From Ephydatia muelleri (taxonomy: Eukaryota; Porifera; Demospongiae; Spongillida; Spongillidae): a DNA stretch of 64,000 nt. The position numbers were made by a program, and so were the translations under genes. Below the pieces are notes generated by a model, which was not told the DNA's origin, made no database searches, and was given only the letters and a program-made list of their open reading frames with translations. The stretch covers positions 5,874,235-5,938,234 of the forward strand of contig JABACO010000002.1 of NCBI GenBank assembly GCA_013339895.1, given 5' to 3'. This document shows, in pieces, positions 10,901 through 22,215 of the stretch; the stretch's first letter is position 1, and the number at the start of each line of letters is the position of its first letter.

Positions 10901-13900
10901 ATATCAAGCCAACTGTATGTCGGCTAGTGTTGCCTTTCTGACAGAGCTGTCTCTGTGATGGGCAGGGAGTGTGATCTTGTTGTGACACTTTGGGTGTCTT
11001 TCCTCTTGTGCCTGTGTAGTATTCTGTATGTGTAAGTGGTGATTAATTAGAATAACATGTCGGCTAGTGTTGCCCTTCTGACAGAGCTGTCTCTGTGATG
11101 GGCAGGGAGTGTGATCTTGTTGTGACACTTTGGGTGTCTTTCCTCTTGTGCCTGTGTAGCGTTCTGTATGTGTATGTGGTGATTAATTAGAATATCAAGC
11201 CAACTGTATGTCGGCTAGTGTTGCCCTTCTGACAGAGCTGTCTCTGTGATGGGCAGGGAGTGTGATCTTGTTGTGACACTTTGGGTGTCTTTCCTCTTGT
11301 GCCTGTGTAGCATTCTGTATGTGTATGTGGTGATTAATTAGAATATCAAGCCAACCGTATGTCGGCTAGTGTTGCCCTTCTGACAGAGCTGTCTCTGTGA
11401 TGGGCAGGGAGTGTGATCTTGTTGTGACACTTTGGGTGTCTTTCCTCTTGTGCCTGTGTAGTATTCTGTATGTGTAAGTGGTGATTAATTAGAATAACAT
11501 GTCGGCTAGTGTTGCCCTTCTGACAGAGCTGTCTCTGTGATGGGCAGGGAGTGTGATCTTGTTGTGACACTTTGGGTGTCTTTCCTCTTGTGCCTGTGTA
11601 GCGTTCTGTATGTGTATGTGGTGATTAATTAGAATATCAAGCCAACTGTATGTCGGCTAGTGTTGCCCTTCTGACAGAGCTGTCTCTGTGATGGGCAGGG
11701 AGTGTGATCTTGTTGTGACACTTTGGGTGTCTTTCCTCTTGTGCCTGTGTAGCATTCTGTATGTGTATGTGGTGATTAATTAGAATATCAAGCCAACTGT
11801 ATGTCGGCTAGTGTTGCCCTTCTGACAGAGCTGTCTCTGTGATGGGCAGGGAGTGTGATCTTGTTGTGACACTTTGGGTGTCTTTCCTCTTGTGCCTGTG
11901 TAGTATTCTGTATGTGTAAGTGGTGATTAATTAGAATATCAAGCCAACCGTATGTCGGCTAGTGTTGCCCTTCTGACAGAGCTGTCTCTGTGATGGGCAG
12001 GGAGTGTGATCTTGTTGTGACACTTTGGGTGTCTTTCCTCTTGTGCCTGTGTAGCATTCTGTATGTGTATGTGGTGATTAATTAGAATATCAAGCCAACT
12101 GTATGTCGGCTAGTGTTGCCCTTCTGACAGAGCTGTCTCTGTGATGGGCAGGGAGTGTGATCTTGTTGTGACACTTTGGGTGTCTTTCCTCTTGTGCCTG
12201 TGTAGTATTCTGTATGTGTAAGTTGTGATTAATTACAATATCATGTCGACTAGTGTTGCCCTTCTGACAGAGCTGTCTCTGTAATGGGCAGGGAGTGTGA
12301 TCTTGTTGTGACATATTGGGTGTCTTTCCTCTTGTGCCTGTGTAGCGTTCTGTATGTGTATGTGGTGATTAATTAGAATATCAAGCCAACTGTATGTCGG
12401 CTAGTGTTGCCCTTCTGACAGAGCTGTCTCTGTGATGGGCAGGGAGTGTGATCTTGTTGTGACACTTTGGGTGTCTTTTCTCTTGTGCCTATGTAGCGTT
12501 CTGTATGTGTATGTGGTGATTAATTAGAATATCAAGCCAACTGTATGTCGGCTAGTGTTGCCCTTCTGACAGAGCTGTCTCTGTGATGGGCAGGGAGTGT
12601 GATCTTGTTGTGACACTTTGGGTGTCTTTCCTCTTGTGCCTGTGTAGTATTCTGTATGTGTAAGTGGTGATTAATTAGAATATCATGTCGGCTAGTGTTG
12701 CCCTTCTGACAGAGCTGTCTCTGTAATGGGCAGGGAGTGTGATCTTGTTGTGACATATTGGGTGTCTTTCCTCTTGTGCCTGTGTAGCGTTCTGTATGTG
12801 TATGTGGTGATTAATTAGAATATCAAGCCAACTGTATGTCGGCTAGTGTTGCCCTTCTGACAGAGCTGTATCTGTGATGGGCAGGGAGTGTGATCTTGTT
12901 GTGACACTTTGGGTGTCTTTCCTCTTGTGCCTGTGTAGTATTCTGTATGTGTAAGTGGTGATTAATTAGAATATCAAGCCAACCGTATGTCGGCTAGTGT
13001 TGCCCTTCTGACAGAGCTGTCTCTGTGATGGGCAGGGAGTGTGATCTTGTTGTGACACTTTGGGTGTCTTTCCTCTTGTGCCTGTGTAGCATTCTGTATG
13101 TGTATGTGGTGATTAATTAGAATATCAAGCCAACTGTATGTCGGCTAGTGTTGCCCTTCTGACAGAGCTGTCTCTGTGATGGGCAGGGAGTGTGATCTTG
13201 TTGTGACACTTTGGGTGTCTTTCCTCTTGTGCCTGTGTAGTATTCTGTATGTGTAAGTGGTGATTAATTAGAATATCATGTCGACTAGTGTTGCCCTTCT
13301 GACAGAGCTGTCTCTGTAATGGGCAGGGAGTGTGATCTTGTTGTGACATATTGGGTGTCTTTCCTCTTGTGCCTGTGTAGCGTTCTGTATGTGTATGTGG
13401 TGATTAATTAGAATATCAAGCCAACTGTATGTCGGCTAGTGTTGCCCTTCTGACAGAGCTGTCTCTGTGATGGGCAGGGAGTGTGATCTTGTTGTGACAC
13501 TTTGGGTGTCTTTTCTCTTGTGCCTGTGTAGCATTCTGTATGTGTATGTGGTGATTAATTAGAATATCAAGCCAACCGTATGTCGGCTAGTGTTGCCCTT
13601 CTGACAGAGCTGTCTCTGTGATGGGCAGGGAGTGTGATCTTGTTGTGACACTTTGGGTGTATTTTCTCTTGTGCCTGTGTAGCATTCTGTATGTGTAAGT
13701 GGTGATTAATTAGAATATCAAGCCAACCGTATGTCGGCTAGTGTTGCCCTTCTGACAGAGCTGTCTCTGTGATGGGCAGGGAGTGTGATCTTGTTGTGAC
13801 ACTTTGGGTGTCTTTCCTCTTGTGCCTGTGTAGCATTCTGTATGTGTATGTGGTGATTAATTAGAATATCAAGCCAACTGTATGTCGGCTAGTGTTGCCC

Positions 13901-16900
13901 TTCTGACAGAGCTGTCTCTGTGATGGGCAGGGAGTGTGATCTTGTTGTGACACTTTGGGTGTCTTTCCTCTTGTGCCTGTGTAGTATTCTGTATGTGTAA
14001 GTGGTGATTAATTAGAATATCATGTCGGCTAGTGTTGCCCTTCTGACAGAGCTGTCTCTGTAATGGGCAGGGAGTGTGATCTTGTTGTGACATATTGGGT
14101 GTCTTTCCTCTTGTGCCTGTGTAGCGTTCTGTATGTGTATGTGGTGATTAATTAGAATATCAAGCCAACTGTATGTCGGCTAGTGTTGCCCTTCTGACAG
14201 AGCTGTCTCTGTGATGGGCAGGGAGTGTGATCTTGTTGTGACACTTTGGGTGTCTTTTCTCTAGTGCCTGTGTAGCATTCTGTATGTGTATGTGGTGATT
14301 AATTAGAATATCAAGCCAACCGTATGTCGGCTAGTGTTGCCCTTCTGACAGAGCTGTCTCTGTGATGGGCAGGGAGTGTGATCTTGTTGTGACACTTTGG
14401 GTGTCTTTTCTCTTGTGCCTGTGTAGCACATACAGAATGTATGTGGTGATTAATTAGAATATCAAGCCAACCGTATGTCGGCTAGTGTTGCCCTTCTGAC
14501 AGAGCTGTCTCTGTGATGGGCAGGGAGTGTGATCTTGTTGTGACACTTTGGGTGTCTTTCCTCTTGTGCCTGTGTAGCATTCTGTATGTGTATGTGGTGA
14601 TTAATTAGAATATCAAGCCAACTGTATGTCGGCTAGTGTTGCCCTTCTGACAGAGCTGTCTCTGTGATGGGCAGGGAGTGTGATCTTGTTGTGACACTTT
14701 GGGTGTCTTTCCTCTTGTGCCTGTGTAGTATTCTGTATGTGTAAGTGGTGATTAATTAGAATATCATGTCGACTAGTGTTGCCCTTCTGACAGAGCTGTC
14801 TCTGTAATGGGCAGGGAGTGTGATCTAGTTGTGACATATTGGGTGTCTTTCCTCTTGTGCCTGTGTAGCGTTCTGTATGTGTATGTGGTGATTAATTAGA
14901 ATATCAAGCCAACTGTATGTCGGCTAGTGTTGCCCTTCTGACAGAGCTGTCTCTGTGATGGGCAGGGAGTGTGATCTTGTTGTGACACTTTGGGTGTCTT
15001 TTCTCTTGTGCCTGTGTAGCATTCTGTATGTGTATGTGGTGATTAATTAGAATATCAAGCCAACCGTATGTCGGCTAGTGTTGCCCTTCTGACAGAGCTG
15101 TCTCTGTGATGGGCAGGGAGTGTGATCTTGTTGTGACACTTTGGGTGTCTTTCCTCTTGTGCCTGTGTAGCATTCTGTATGTGTAAGTGGTGATTAATTA
15201 GAATATCAAGCCAACCGTATGTCGGCTAGTGTTGCCCTTCTGACAGAGCTGTCTCTGTGATGGGCAGGGAGTGTGATCTTGTTGTGACACTTTGGGTGTC
15301 TTTCCTCTTGTGCCTGTGTAGCATTCTGTATGTGTATGTGGTGATTAATTAGAATATCAAGCCAACTGTATGTCGGCTAGTGTTGCCCTTCTGACAGAGC
15401 TGTCTCTGTGATGGGCAGGGAGTGTGATCTTGTTGTGACACTTTGGGTGTCTTTTCTCTTGTGCCTGTGTAGCATTCTGTATGTGTATGTGGTGATTAAT
15501 TAGAATATCAAGCCAACCGTATGTCGGCTAGTGTTGCCCTTCTGACAGAGCTGTCTCTGTGATGGGCAGGGAGTGTGATCTTCTTGTGACACTTTGGGTG
15601 TCTTTCCTCTTGTGCCTGTGTAGCATTCTGTATGTGTATGTGGTGATTAATTAGAATATCAAGCCAACTGTATGTCGGCTAGTGTTGCCTTTCTGACAGA
15701 GCTGTCTCTGTGATGGGCAGGGAGTGTGATCTTGTTGTGACACTTTGGGTGTCTTTCCTCTTGTGCCTGTGTAGTATTCTGTATGTGTAAGTGGTGATTA
15801 ATTAGAATAACATGTCGGCTAGTGTTGCCCTTCTGACAGAGCTGTCTCTGTGATGGGCAGGGAGTGTGATCTTGTTGTGACACTTTGGGTGTCTTTCCTC
15901 TTGTGCCTGTGTAGCGTTCTGTATGTGTATGTGGTGATTAATTAGAATATCAAGCCAACTGTATGTCGGCTAGTGTTGCCCTTCTGACAGAGCTGTCTCT
16001 GTGATGGGCAGGGAGTGTGATCTTGTTGTGACACTTTGGGTGTCTTTCCTCTTGTGCCTGTGTAGCATTCTGTATGTGTATGTGGTGATTAATTAGAATA
16101 TCAAGCCAACCGTATGTCGGCTAGTGTTGCCCTTCTGACAGAGCTGTCTCTGTGATGGGCAGGGAGTGTGATCTTGTTGTGACACTTTGGGTGTCTTTCC
16201 TCTTGTGCCTGTGTAGTATTCTGTATGTGTAAGTGGTGATTAATTAGAATAACATGTCGGCTAGTGTTGCCCTTCTGACAGAGCTGTCTCTGTGATGGGC
16301 AGGGAGTGTGATCTTGTTGTGACACTTTGGGTGTCTTTCCTCTTGTGCCTGTGTAGCGTTCTGTATGTGTATGTGGTGATTAATTAGAATATCAAGCCAA
16401 CTGTATGTCGGCTAGTGTTGCCCTTCTGACAGAGCTGTCTCTGTGATGGGCAGGGAGTGTGATCTTGTTGTGACACTTTGGGTGTCTTTCCTCTTGTGCC
16501 TGTGTAGCATTCTGTATGTGTATGTGGTGATTAATTAGAATATCAAGCCAACTGTATGTCGGCTAGTGTTGCCCTTCTGACAGAGCTGTCTCTGTGATGG
16601 GCAGGGAGTGTGATCTTGTTGTGACACTTTGGGTGTCTTTCCTCTTGTGCCTGTGTAGTATTCTGTATGTGTAAGTGGTGATTAATTAGAATATCAAGCC
16701 AACCGTATGTCGGCTAGTGTTGCCCTTCTGACAGAGCTGTCTCTGTGATGGGCAGGGAGTGTGATCTTGTTGTGACACTTTGGGTGTCTTTCCTCTTGTG
16801 CCTGTGTAGCATTCTGTATGTGTATGTGGTGATTAATTAGAATATCAAGCCAACTGTATGTCGGCTAGTGTTGCCCTTCTGACAGAGCTGTCTCTGTGAT

Positions 16901-18723
16901 GGGCAGGGAGTGTGATCTTGTTGTGACACTTTGGGTGTCTTTCCTCTTGTGCCTGTGTAGTATTCTGTATGTGTAAGTGGTGATTAATTACAATATCATG
17001 TCGACTAGTGTTGCCCTTCTGACAGAGCTGTCTCTGTAATGGGCAGGGAGTGTGATCTTGTTGTGACATATTGGGTGTCTTTCCTCTTGTGCCTGTGTAG
17101 CGTTCTGTATGTGTATGTGGTGATTAATTAGAATATCAAGCCAACTGTATGTCGGCTAGTGTTGCCCTTCTGACAGAGCTGTCTCTGTGATGGGCAGGGA
17201 GTGTGATCTTGTTGTGACACTTTGGGTGTCTTTTCTCTTGTGCCTATGTAGCGTTCTGTATGTGTATGTGGTGATTAATTAGAATATCAAGCCAACTGTA
17301 TGTCGGCTAGTGTTGCCCTTCTGACAGAGCTGTCTCTGTGATGGGCAGGGAGTGTGATCTTGTTGTGACACTTTGGGTGTCTTTCCTCTTGTGCCTGTGT
17401 AGTATTCTGTATGTGTAAGTGGTGATTAATTACAATATCATGTCGGCTAGTGTTGCCCTTCTGACAGAGCTGTCTCTGTAATGGGCAGGGAGTGTGATCT
17501 TGTTGTGACATATTGGGTGTCTTTCCTCTTGTGCCTGTGTAGCGTTCTGTATGTGTATGTGGTGATTAATTAGAATATCAAGCCAACTGTATGTCGGCTA
17601 GTGTTGCCCTTCTGACAGAGCTGTATCTGTGATGGGCAGGGAGTGTGATCTTGTTGTGACACTTTGGGTGTCTTTCCTCTTGTGCCTGTGTAGTATTCTG
17701 TATGTGTAAGTGGTGATTAATTAGAATATCAAGCCAACCGTATGTCGGCTAGTGTTGCCCTTCTGACAGAGCTGTCTCTGTGATGGGCAGGGAGTGTGAT
17801 CTTGTTGTGACACTTTGGGTGTCTTTCCTCTTGTGCCTGTGTAGCATTCTGTATGTGTATGTGGTGATTAATTAGAATATCAAGCCAACCGTATGTCGGC
17901 TAGTGTTGCCCTTCTGACAGAGCTGTCTCTGTGATGGGCAGGGAGTGTGATCTTGTTGTGACACTTTGGGTGTCTTTCCTCTTGTGCCTGTGTAGTATTC
18001 TGTATGTGTAAGTGGTGATTAATTAGAATAACATGTCGGCTAGTGTTGCCCTTCTGACAGAGCTGTCTCTGTGATGGGCAGGGAGTGTGATCTTGTTGTG
18101 ACACTTTGGGTGTCTTTCCTCTTGTGCCTGTGTAGCGTTCTGTATGTGTATGTGGTGATTAATTAGAATATCAAGCCAACTGTATGTCGGCTAGTGTTGC
18201 CCTTCTGACAGAGCTGTCTCTGTGATGGGCAGGGAGTGTGATCTTGTTGTGACACTTTGGGTGTCTTTCCTCTTGTGCCTGTGTAGCATTCTGTATGTGT
18301 ATGTGGTGATTAATTAGAATATCAAGCCAACTGTATGTCGGCTAGTGTTGCCCTTCTGACAGAGCTGTCTCTGTGATGGGCAGGGAGTGTGATCTTGTTG
18401 TGACACTTTGGGTGTCTTTCCTCTTGTGCCTGTGTAGCATTCTGTATGTGTATGTGGTGATTAATTAGAATATCAAGCCAACTGTATGTCGGCTAGTGTT
18501 GCCCTTCTGACAGAGCTGTCTCTGTGATGGGCAGGGAGTGTGATCTTGTTGTGACACTTTGGGTGTCTTTCCTCTTGTGCCTGTGTAGTATTCTGTATGT
18601 GTAAGTGGTGATTAATTAGAATATCATGTCGGCTAGTGTTGCCCTTCTGACAGAGCTGTCTCTGTAATGGGCAGGGAGTGTGATCTTGTTGTGACATATT
18701 GGGTGTCTTTCCTCTTGTGCCTG
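4963..18723. repeat. 151-bp satellite array, first block
   Basis: Head-to-tail monomers of 151 bp (starts at 4963, 5114, 5265, 5416 and so on), containing CTAGTGTTGCCCTTCTGACA and GATGGGCAGGGAGTGTGATC. A shorter 140-bp variant lacks 11 bp near the TCAAGCCAAC segment and recurs at defined spacings. The spacing pattern of the short monomer, starting at 5556, 10904 and 15659, repeats as a higher-order unit of 5,348 then 4,755 bp, with a third partial copy. Roughly 90 monomers are present. The recurring 74-codon minus-strand frames are repeat by-products, not genes. Confidence 0.97.
9081..9091. other. Micro-inversion inside a satellite monomer
   Basis: The usual CATTCTGTATGTG segment reads CACATACAGAATG here, an inversion of about 13 bases with flanks unchanged. 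The identical event is at 14,429, exactly 5,348 bp away, marking these as copies of one ancestral monomer. Confidence 0.85.
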
Positions 18724-19034
18724 CAGTGGCGGACGGAGGGGGGGGGCACAAGGGGCCTGTGCCCCCCCCTCCCCCGTTAAATGAATAGATGCGGTCATAC
18801 GGTAATAACGGTATACACGACTTAAACCATCAAATGATTACAATACCGCAGTCAGATATACAGTAGTGGTCAAAATAAACTTGACGTTTTTGTAATGCCG
18901 TTGCAGTCGCACGGTCGTTTCAAAAGACTGTACGCTATACGAACGGTAGTGTACGCGGACGCCTCTAGTTTACACCTAATTAACAAGTTCTTTGATAGCC
19001 GTTCGCAAACGCCGTTTTCCAGAACGTTATCACC

Positions 19035-19090
19035 GTTCGCGAGCACGTTTTCATCGTTCGCGAGCACGTTTTCACCGTTCGCGAGCTACC
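19035..19090. repeat. Short tandem repeat CGTTCGCGAGCACGTTTTCA
   Basis: Roughly 20-bp units containing CGTTCGCGAGC repeat three times within the left half of the hAT element. Confidence 0.75.
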
Positions 19091-19200
19091 ATTCCCTCCT
19101 CTAAAAGACGCTTTCTAATCGCCGGAGCCTTTAAACCACGATCCGCAATTTCTTGTATGACGAGAACACCATTTCTAATCGCTTCGTTAAAACACGTGAT

Positions 19201-19374
19201 GGCGCTGTATTAATCGCTAATTTGAAGAACGTACAGTTTTTTTAAACGGCACGGTGACGCTGCTTAGATTTTATTGGCACATAAAGTGGCGCTGTATTAA
19301 TCGCTAATTAGAAGAATGTACAGTTTTTTTAAACGGCACGGTGACGCTGCTTAGATTTTATTGGCACATAAAGT
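19201..19374. repeat. 87-bp tandem duplication inside the hAT element
   Basis: GGCGCTGTATTAATCGCTAA begins at 19,201 and again at 19,288, each followed by the same roughly 65 bp ending ATTGGCACATAAAGTG, with only a few differences. Confidence 0.9.
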
Positions 19375-19548
19375 GTCAATTACTTTTTAAAAGTTCTATA
19401 AAACGGCACGTCCCTGAACTATAGTCTACTGACCGTGCGACTACAACGGCGTAATACAAAACGTCAAGTTTTTGTGACCGATACTGTATCACATTGATTG
19501 TGGTCTCATTAATTAATCACACACAATTTATAATCCTGGGACCATATC

Positions 19549-19645
19549 ATGGCTGCCTATGAAGAACAATCTGACGCTAGCGTTAACCAGGTAAAGAAAA
19601 GAAAGGCGTCTGTGATTACGGATTTCTTCTGTAAACGATCAGCGT
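19549..19645 (+). pseudogene. hAT transposase first exon remnant
   Basis: ATG at 19,549 opens a 32-codon segment ending FFCKRSAL directly before GGTAAGTA, a good splice donor. The Lys-rich KKRKASVITDFF segment resembles the N-termini of ZMYM-type hAT proteins. No zinc finger follows; the next recognisable part is the C-terminal domain at 19,755. Confidence 0.55.
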
Positions 19646-19754
19646 TGGTAAGTATAGTACATGAACAATAATCATGCAGCTCTATTGGTCAGCTGCTTCC
19701 AAAGAAAGTCACCCAAGCAACCTTTGTCCGCCCTAAGGGCTTGTAGGAAAGCAG

Positions 19755-20033
19755 CAATTTCCAAACGTTCATACCATCCTTCATATTATGACAGTTTGGC
19801 CTCTAACGAGTTGCGAGGCAGAGCGCTCCATCAGTGGACTAAGGAGGCTAAAAACGTACCTCAGGTCAACAATGACGGGGGAAAGGATGAATGGATTGGC
19901 TCTGCTAGCTGTACATAGATGTATCAGCGTTTCTGTGAAGGAAACAATTGATGCTTTTGCAAGCAAACAGCCACGGAGAATGAAGCTTTCCTTCATGAAT
20001 AATAAAATTATTGTATGCAGCGGTGTGAATTAA
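19755..20033 (+). pseudogene. hAT transposase C-terminal dimerisation domain
   Basis: The frame containing ATG 19,788 reads the signature TSCEAERSISGLRRLKTYL followed by RSTMTGERMNGLALL, the conserved hAT-C dimerisation motif, and stops at 20,033. Upstream in the same frame, FPNVHTILHI (from about 19,758) also fits the family. It is separated from exon 1 by about 100 bp, so the middle of the gene (catalytic DDE core) has been deleted. Confidence 0.85.
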
Positions 20034-20245
20034 AATTAATGATTGCATGGGTTTTAAATTATCATAATTTTTACGTAGTTTTGGAAGGTTTTAAAATGTA
20101 AAAACCGTTGGCTTCTGGGGCTCTGCCCCAGACCCCGATGGGGGAGCTCACAGCGCTCCCCCATACCCCCTAGCTGTGACTATTTGGGGTCCCGCCCACA
20201 AGCGTGCCCCCCCCCCTCCTAAATCCTGCGTCCGCCGCTGGCCTG

Positions 20246-21645
20246 TGTAGCGTTCTGTATGTGGATGTGGTGATTAATTAGAATATCAAGCCAACTGTAT
20301 GTCGGCTAGTGTTTCCCTTCTGACAGAGCTGTCTCTGTGATGGGCAGGGAGTGTGATCTTGTTGTGACACTTTAGGTGTCTTTCCTCTTGTGCCTGTGTA
20401 GCGTTCTGTATGTGTATGTGGTGATTAATTAGAATATCAAGCCAACTGTATGTCGGCTAGTGTTGCCTTTCTGACAGAGCTGTCTCTGTGATGGGCAGGG
20501 AGTGTGATCTTGTTGTGACACTTTGGGTGTCTTTCCTCTTGTGCCTGTGTAGTATTCTGTATGTGTAAGTGGTGATTAATTAGAATAACATGTCGGCTAG
20601 TGTTGCCCTTCTGACAGAGCTGTCTCTGTGATGGGCAGGGAGTGTGATCTTGTTGTGACACTTTGGGTGTCTTTCCTCTTGTGCCTGTGTAGTATTCTGT
20701 ATGTGTAAGTGGTTATTAATTAGAATAACATGTCGGCTAGTGTTGCCCTTCTGACAGAGCTGTCTCTGTGATGGGCAGGGAGTGTGATCTTGTTGTGACA
20801 CTTTGGGTGTCTTTCCTCTTGTGCCTGTGTAGCGTTCTGTATGTGTATGTGGTGATTAATTAGAATATCAAGCCAACTGTATGTCGGCTAGTGTTGCCCT
20901 TCTGACAGAGCTGTCTCTGTGATGGGCAGGGAGTGTGATCTTGTGACACTTTGGGTGTCTTTCCTCTTGTGCCTGTGTTGCATTCTGTATGTGTATGTGG
21001 TGATTAATTAGAATATCAAGCCAACTGTATGTCGGCTAGTGTTGCCCTTCTGACAGAGCTGTCTCTGTGATGGGCAGGGAGTGTGATCTTGTTGTGACAC
21101 TTTGGGTGTCTTTCCTCTTGTGCCTGTGTAGTATTCTGTATGTGTAAGTGGTGATTAATTAGAATATCATGTCGGCTAGTGTTGCCCTTCTGACAGAGCT
21201 GTCTCTGTAATGGGCAGGGAGTGTGATCTTGTTGTGACATATTGGGTGTCTTTCCTCTTGTGCCTGTGTAGCGTTCTGTATGTGTATGTGGTGATTAATT
21301 AGAATATCAAGCCAACTGTATGTCGGCTAGTGTTGCCCTTCTGACAGAGCTGTATCTGTGATGGGCAGGGAGTGTGATCTTGTTGTGACACTTTGGGTGT
21401 CTTTCCTCTTGTGCCTGTGTAGTATTCTGTATGTGTAAGTGGTGATTAATTAGAATATCAAGCCAACCGTATGTCGGCTAGTGTTTCCCTTCTGACAGAG
21501 CTGTCTCTGTGATGGGCAGGGAGTGTGATCTTGTTGTGACACTTTGGGTGTCTTTCCTCTTGTGCCTGTGTAGTATTCTGTATGTGTAAGTGGGGCTGCA
21601 TGTCGGCTAGTGTTGCCCTTCTGGGCAGGGAGTGTGTTCTTGTTG
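20246..21645. repeat. 151-bp satellite array, second block
   Basis: Continuation of the array after the hAT insertion, about nine monomers, including two 140-bp variants back to back (20,590 and 20,730 region). It is more degenerate toward its end: the last copy is truncated at about 21,600-21,645, just before transposase-related sequence. Confidence 0.95.
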
Positions 21646-22215
21646 CAAAGTAGTTACCAGTGAAGAAGTGTGCATATGCATTGTTAACTGGTCCATACAC
21701 AAGAAGGGCTGTAATCTGCACTATCCATTCAGTACCTTCAGACTGGTGGTCTTGCACTGCCACATACTCACCTACTCTGTACATAGTAGCTATACCATTA
21801 ACTGTTGATTTATACCACCTTTTTGAAGGCACGTGCCACATTATGCATGTCCACCATCTGGTTTGAGTGTTTTGTTTGCATATGGGGTAAGGGAGTCTTC
21901 AAAACTAGTGTGCTGTGTTTTGTATTCATCAGGATGGCCATTATCAATTATCATACCTTCTCCCTCCACAGGATGGCTGTCATTGACTGTTGTCATACCT
22001 CCCTCAACAGGACCTTCAACCTCCGCAAGACGCCTATCACTTTCCTCTAGAACTGATGGACTGCACTTGTATCGGAGAGCATGACTTACAGCTGTTCTTT
22101 TGTCACGCTGTTGGCCGTTACAAAGGGGGCAAGGACATGGAACCTGCTTCGTTCGTTTGGATTGCTGCGCACATTTATCTATATGGTGCATAACGTGATA
22201 TAGTCGGGCAGGCAA
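21646..22215 (-). pseudogene. CACTA transposase remnants
   Basis: Two minus-strand blocks. 22,215-21,841 encodes a putative N-terminus with CPCPLCNG and, further on, VSHALRYKC, resembling the zinc-binding CPLC...H start of animal EnSpm-type proteins. It continues into acidic, low-complexity sequence. 21,840-21,646 encodes KRWYKSTVNGIATMYRVGEY and VQITALLVYG, resembling the BAH-like C-terminal module of the same proteins. The catalytic middle is missing; the two ends are joined directly. This fits the CACTA-type termini of the surrounding element. Assignment is by motif memory, so moderate. Confidence 0.5.

Larger units (their letters stand above)
18724..20240. mobile_element. hAT transposon, internally deleted, nested in the satellite
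   Basis: Ends CAGTGGCGGACGGAGG and CCTGCGTCCGCCGCTG form a 16-bp imperfect inverted repeat of hAT type. The flanking satellite sequence GCCTG is duplicated (18,719-18,723 and 20,241-20,245), so the target duplication is 5 bp rather than the usual 8. Inside are a short first exon, a C-terminal dimerisation domain remnant and G/C runs next to both ends. The catalytic core of the transposase is absent, so this copy is non-autonomous. Confidence 0.88.

Noticed and set aside
5556..21240. About twenty near-identical 74-codon minus-strand frames
   Set aside because: They are produced by the 151/140-bp satellite: each spans two monomers at the short variant and ends at a monomer-encoded stop. No promoter, no conservation beyond the DNA repeat.
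4963..21645. CRISPR-like array
   Set aside because: The repeat is head-to-tail with no unique spacers, monomers are 140-151 bp, and the context is a eukaryotic transposon.
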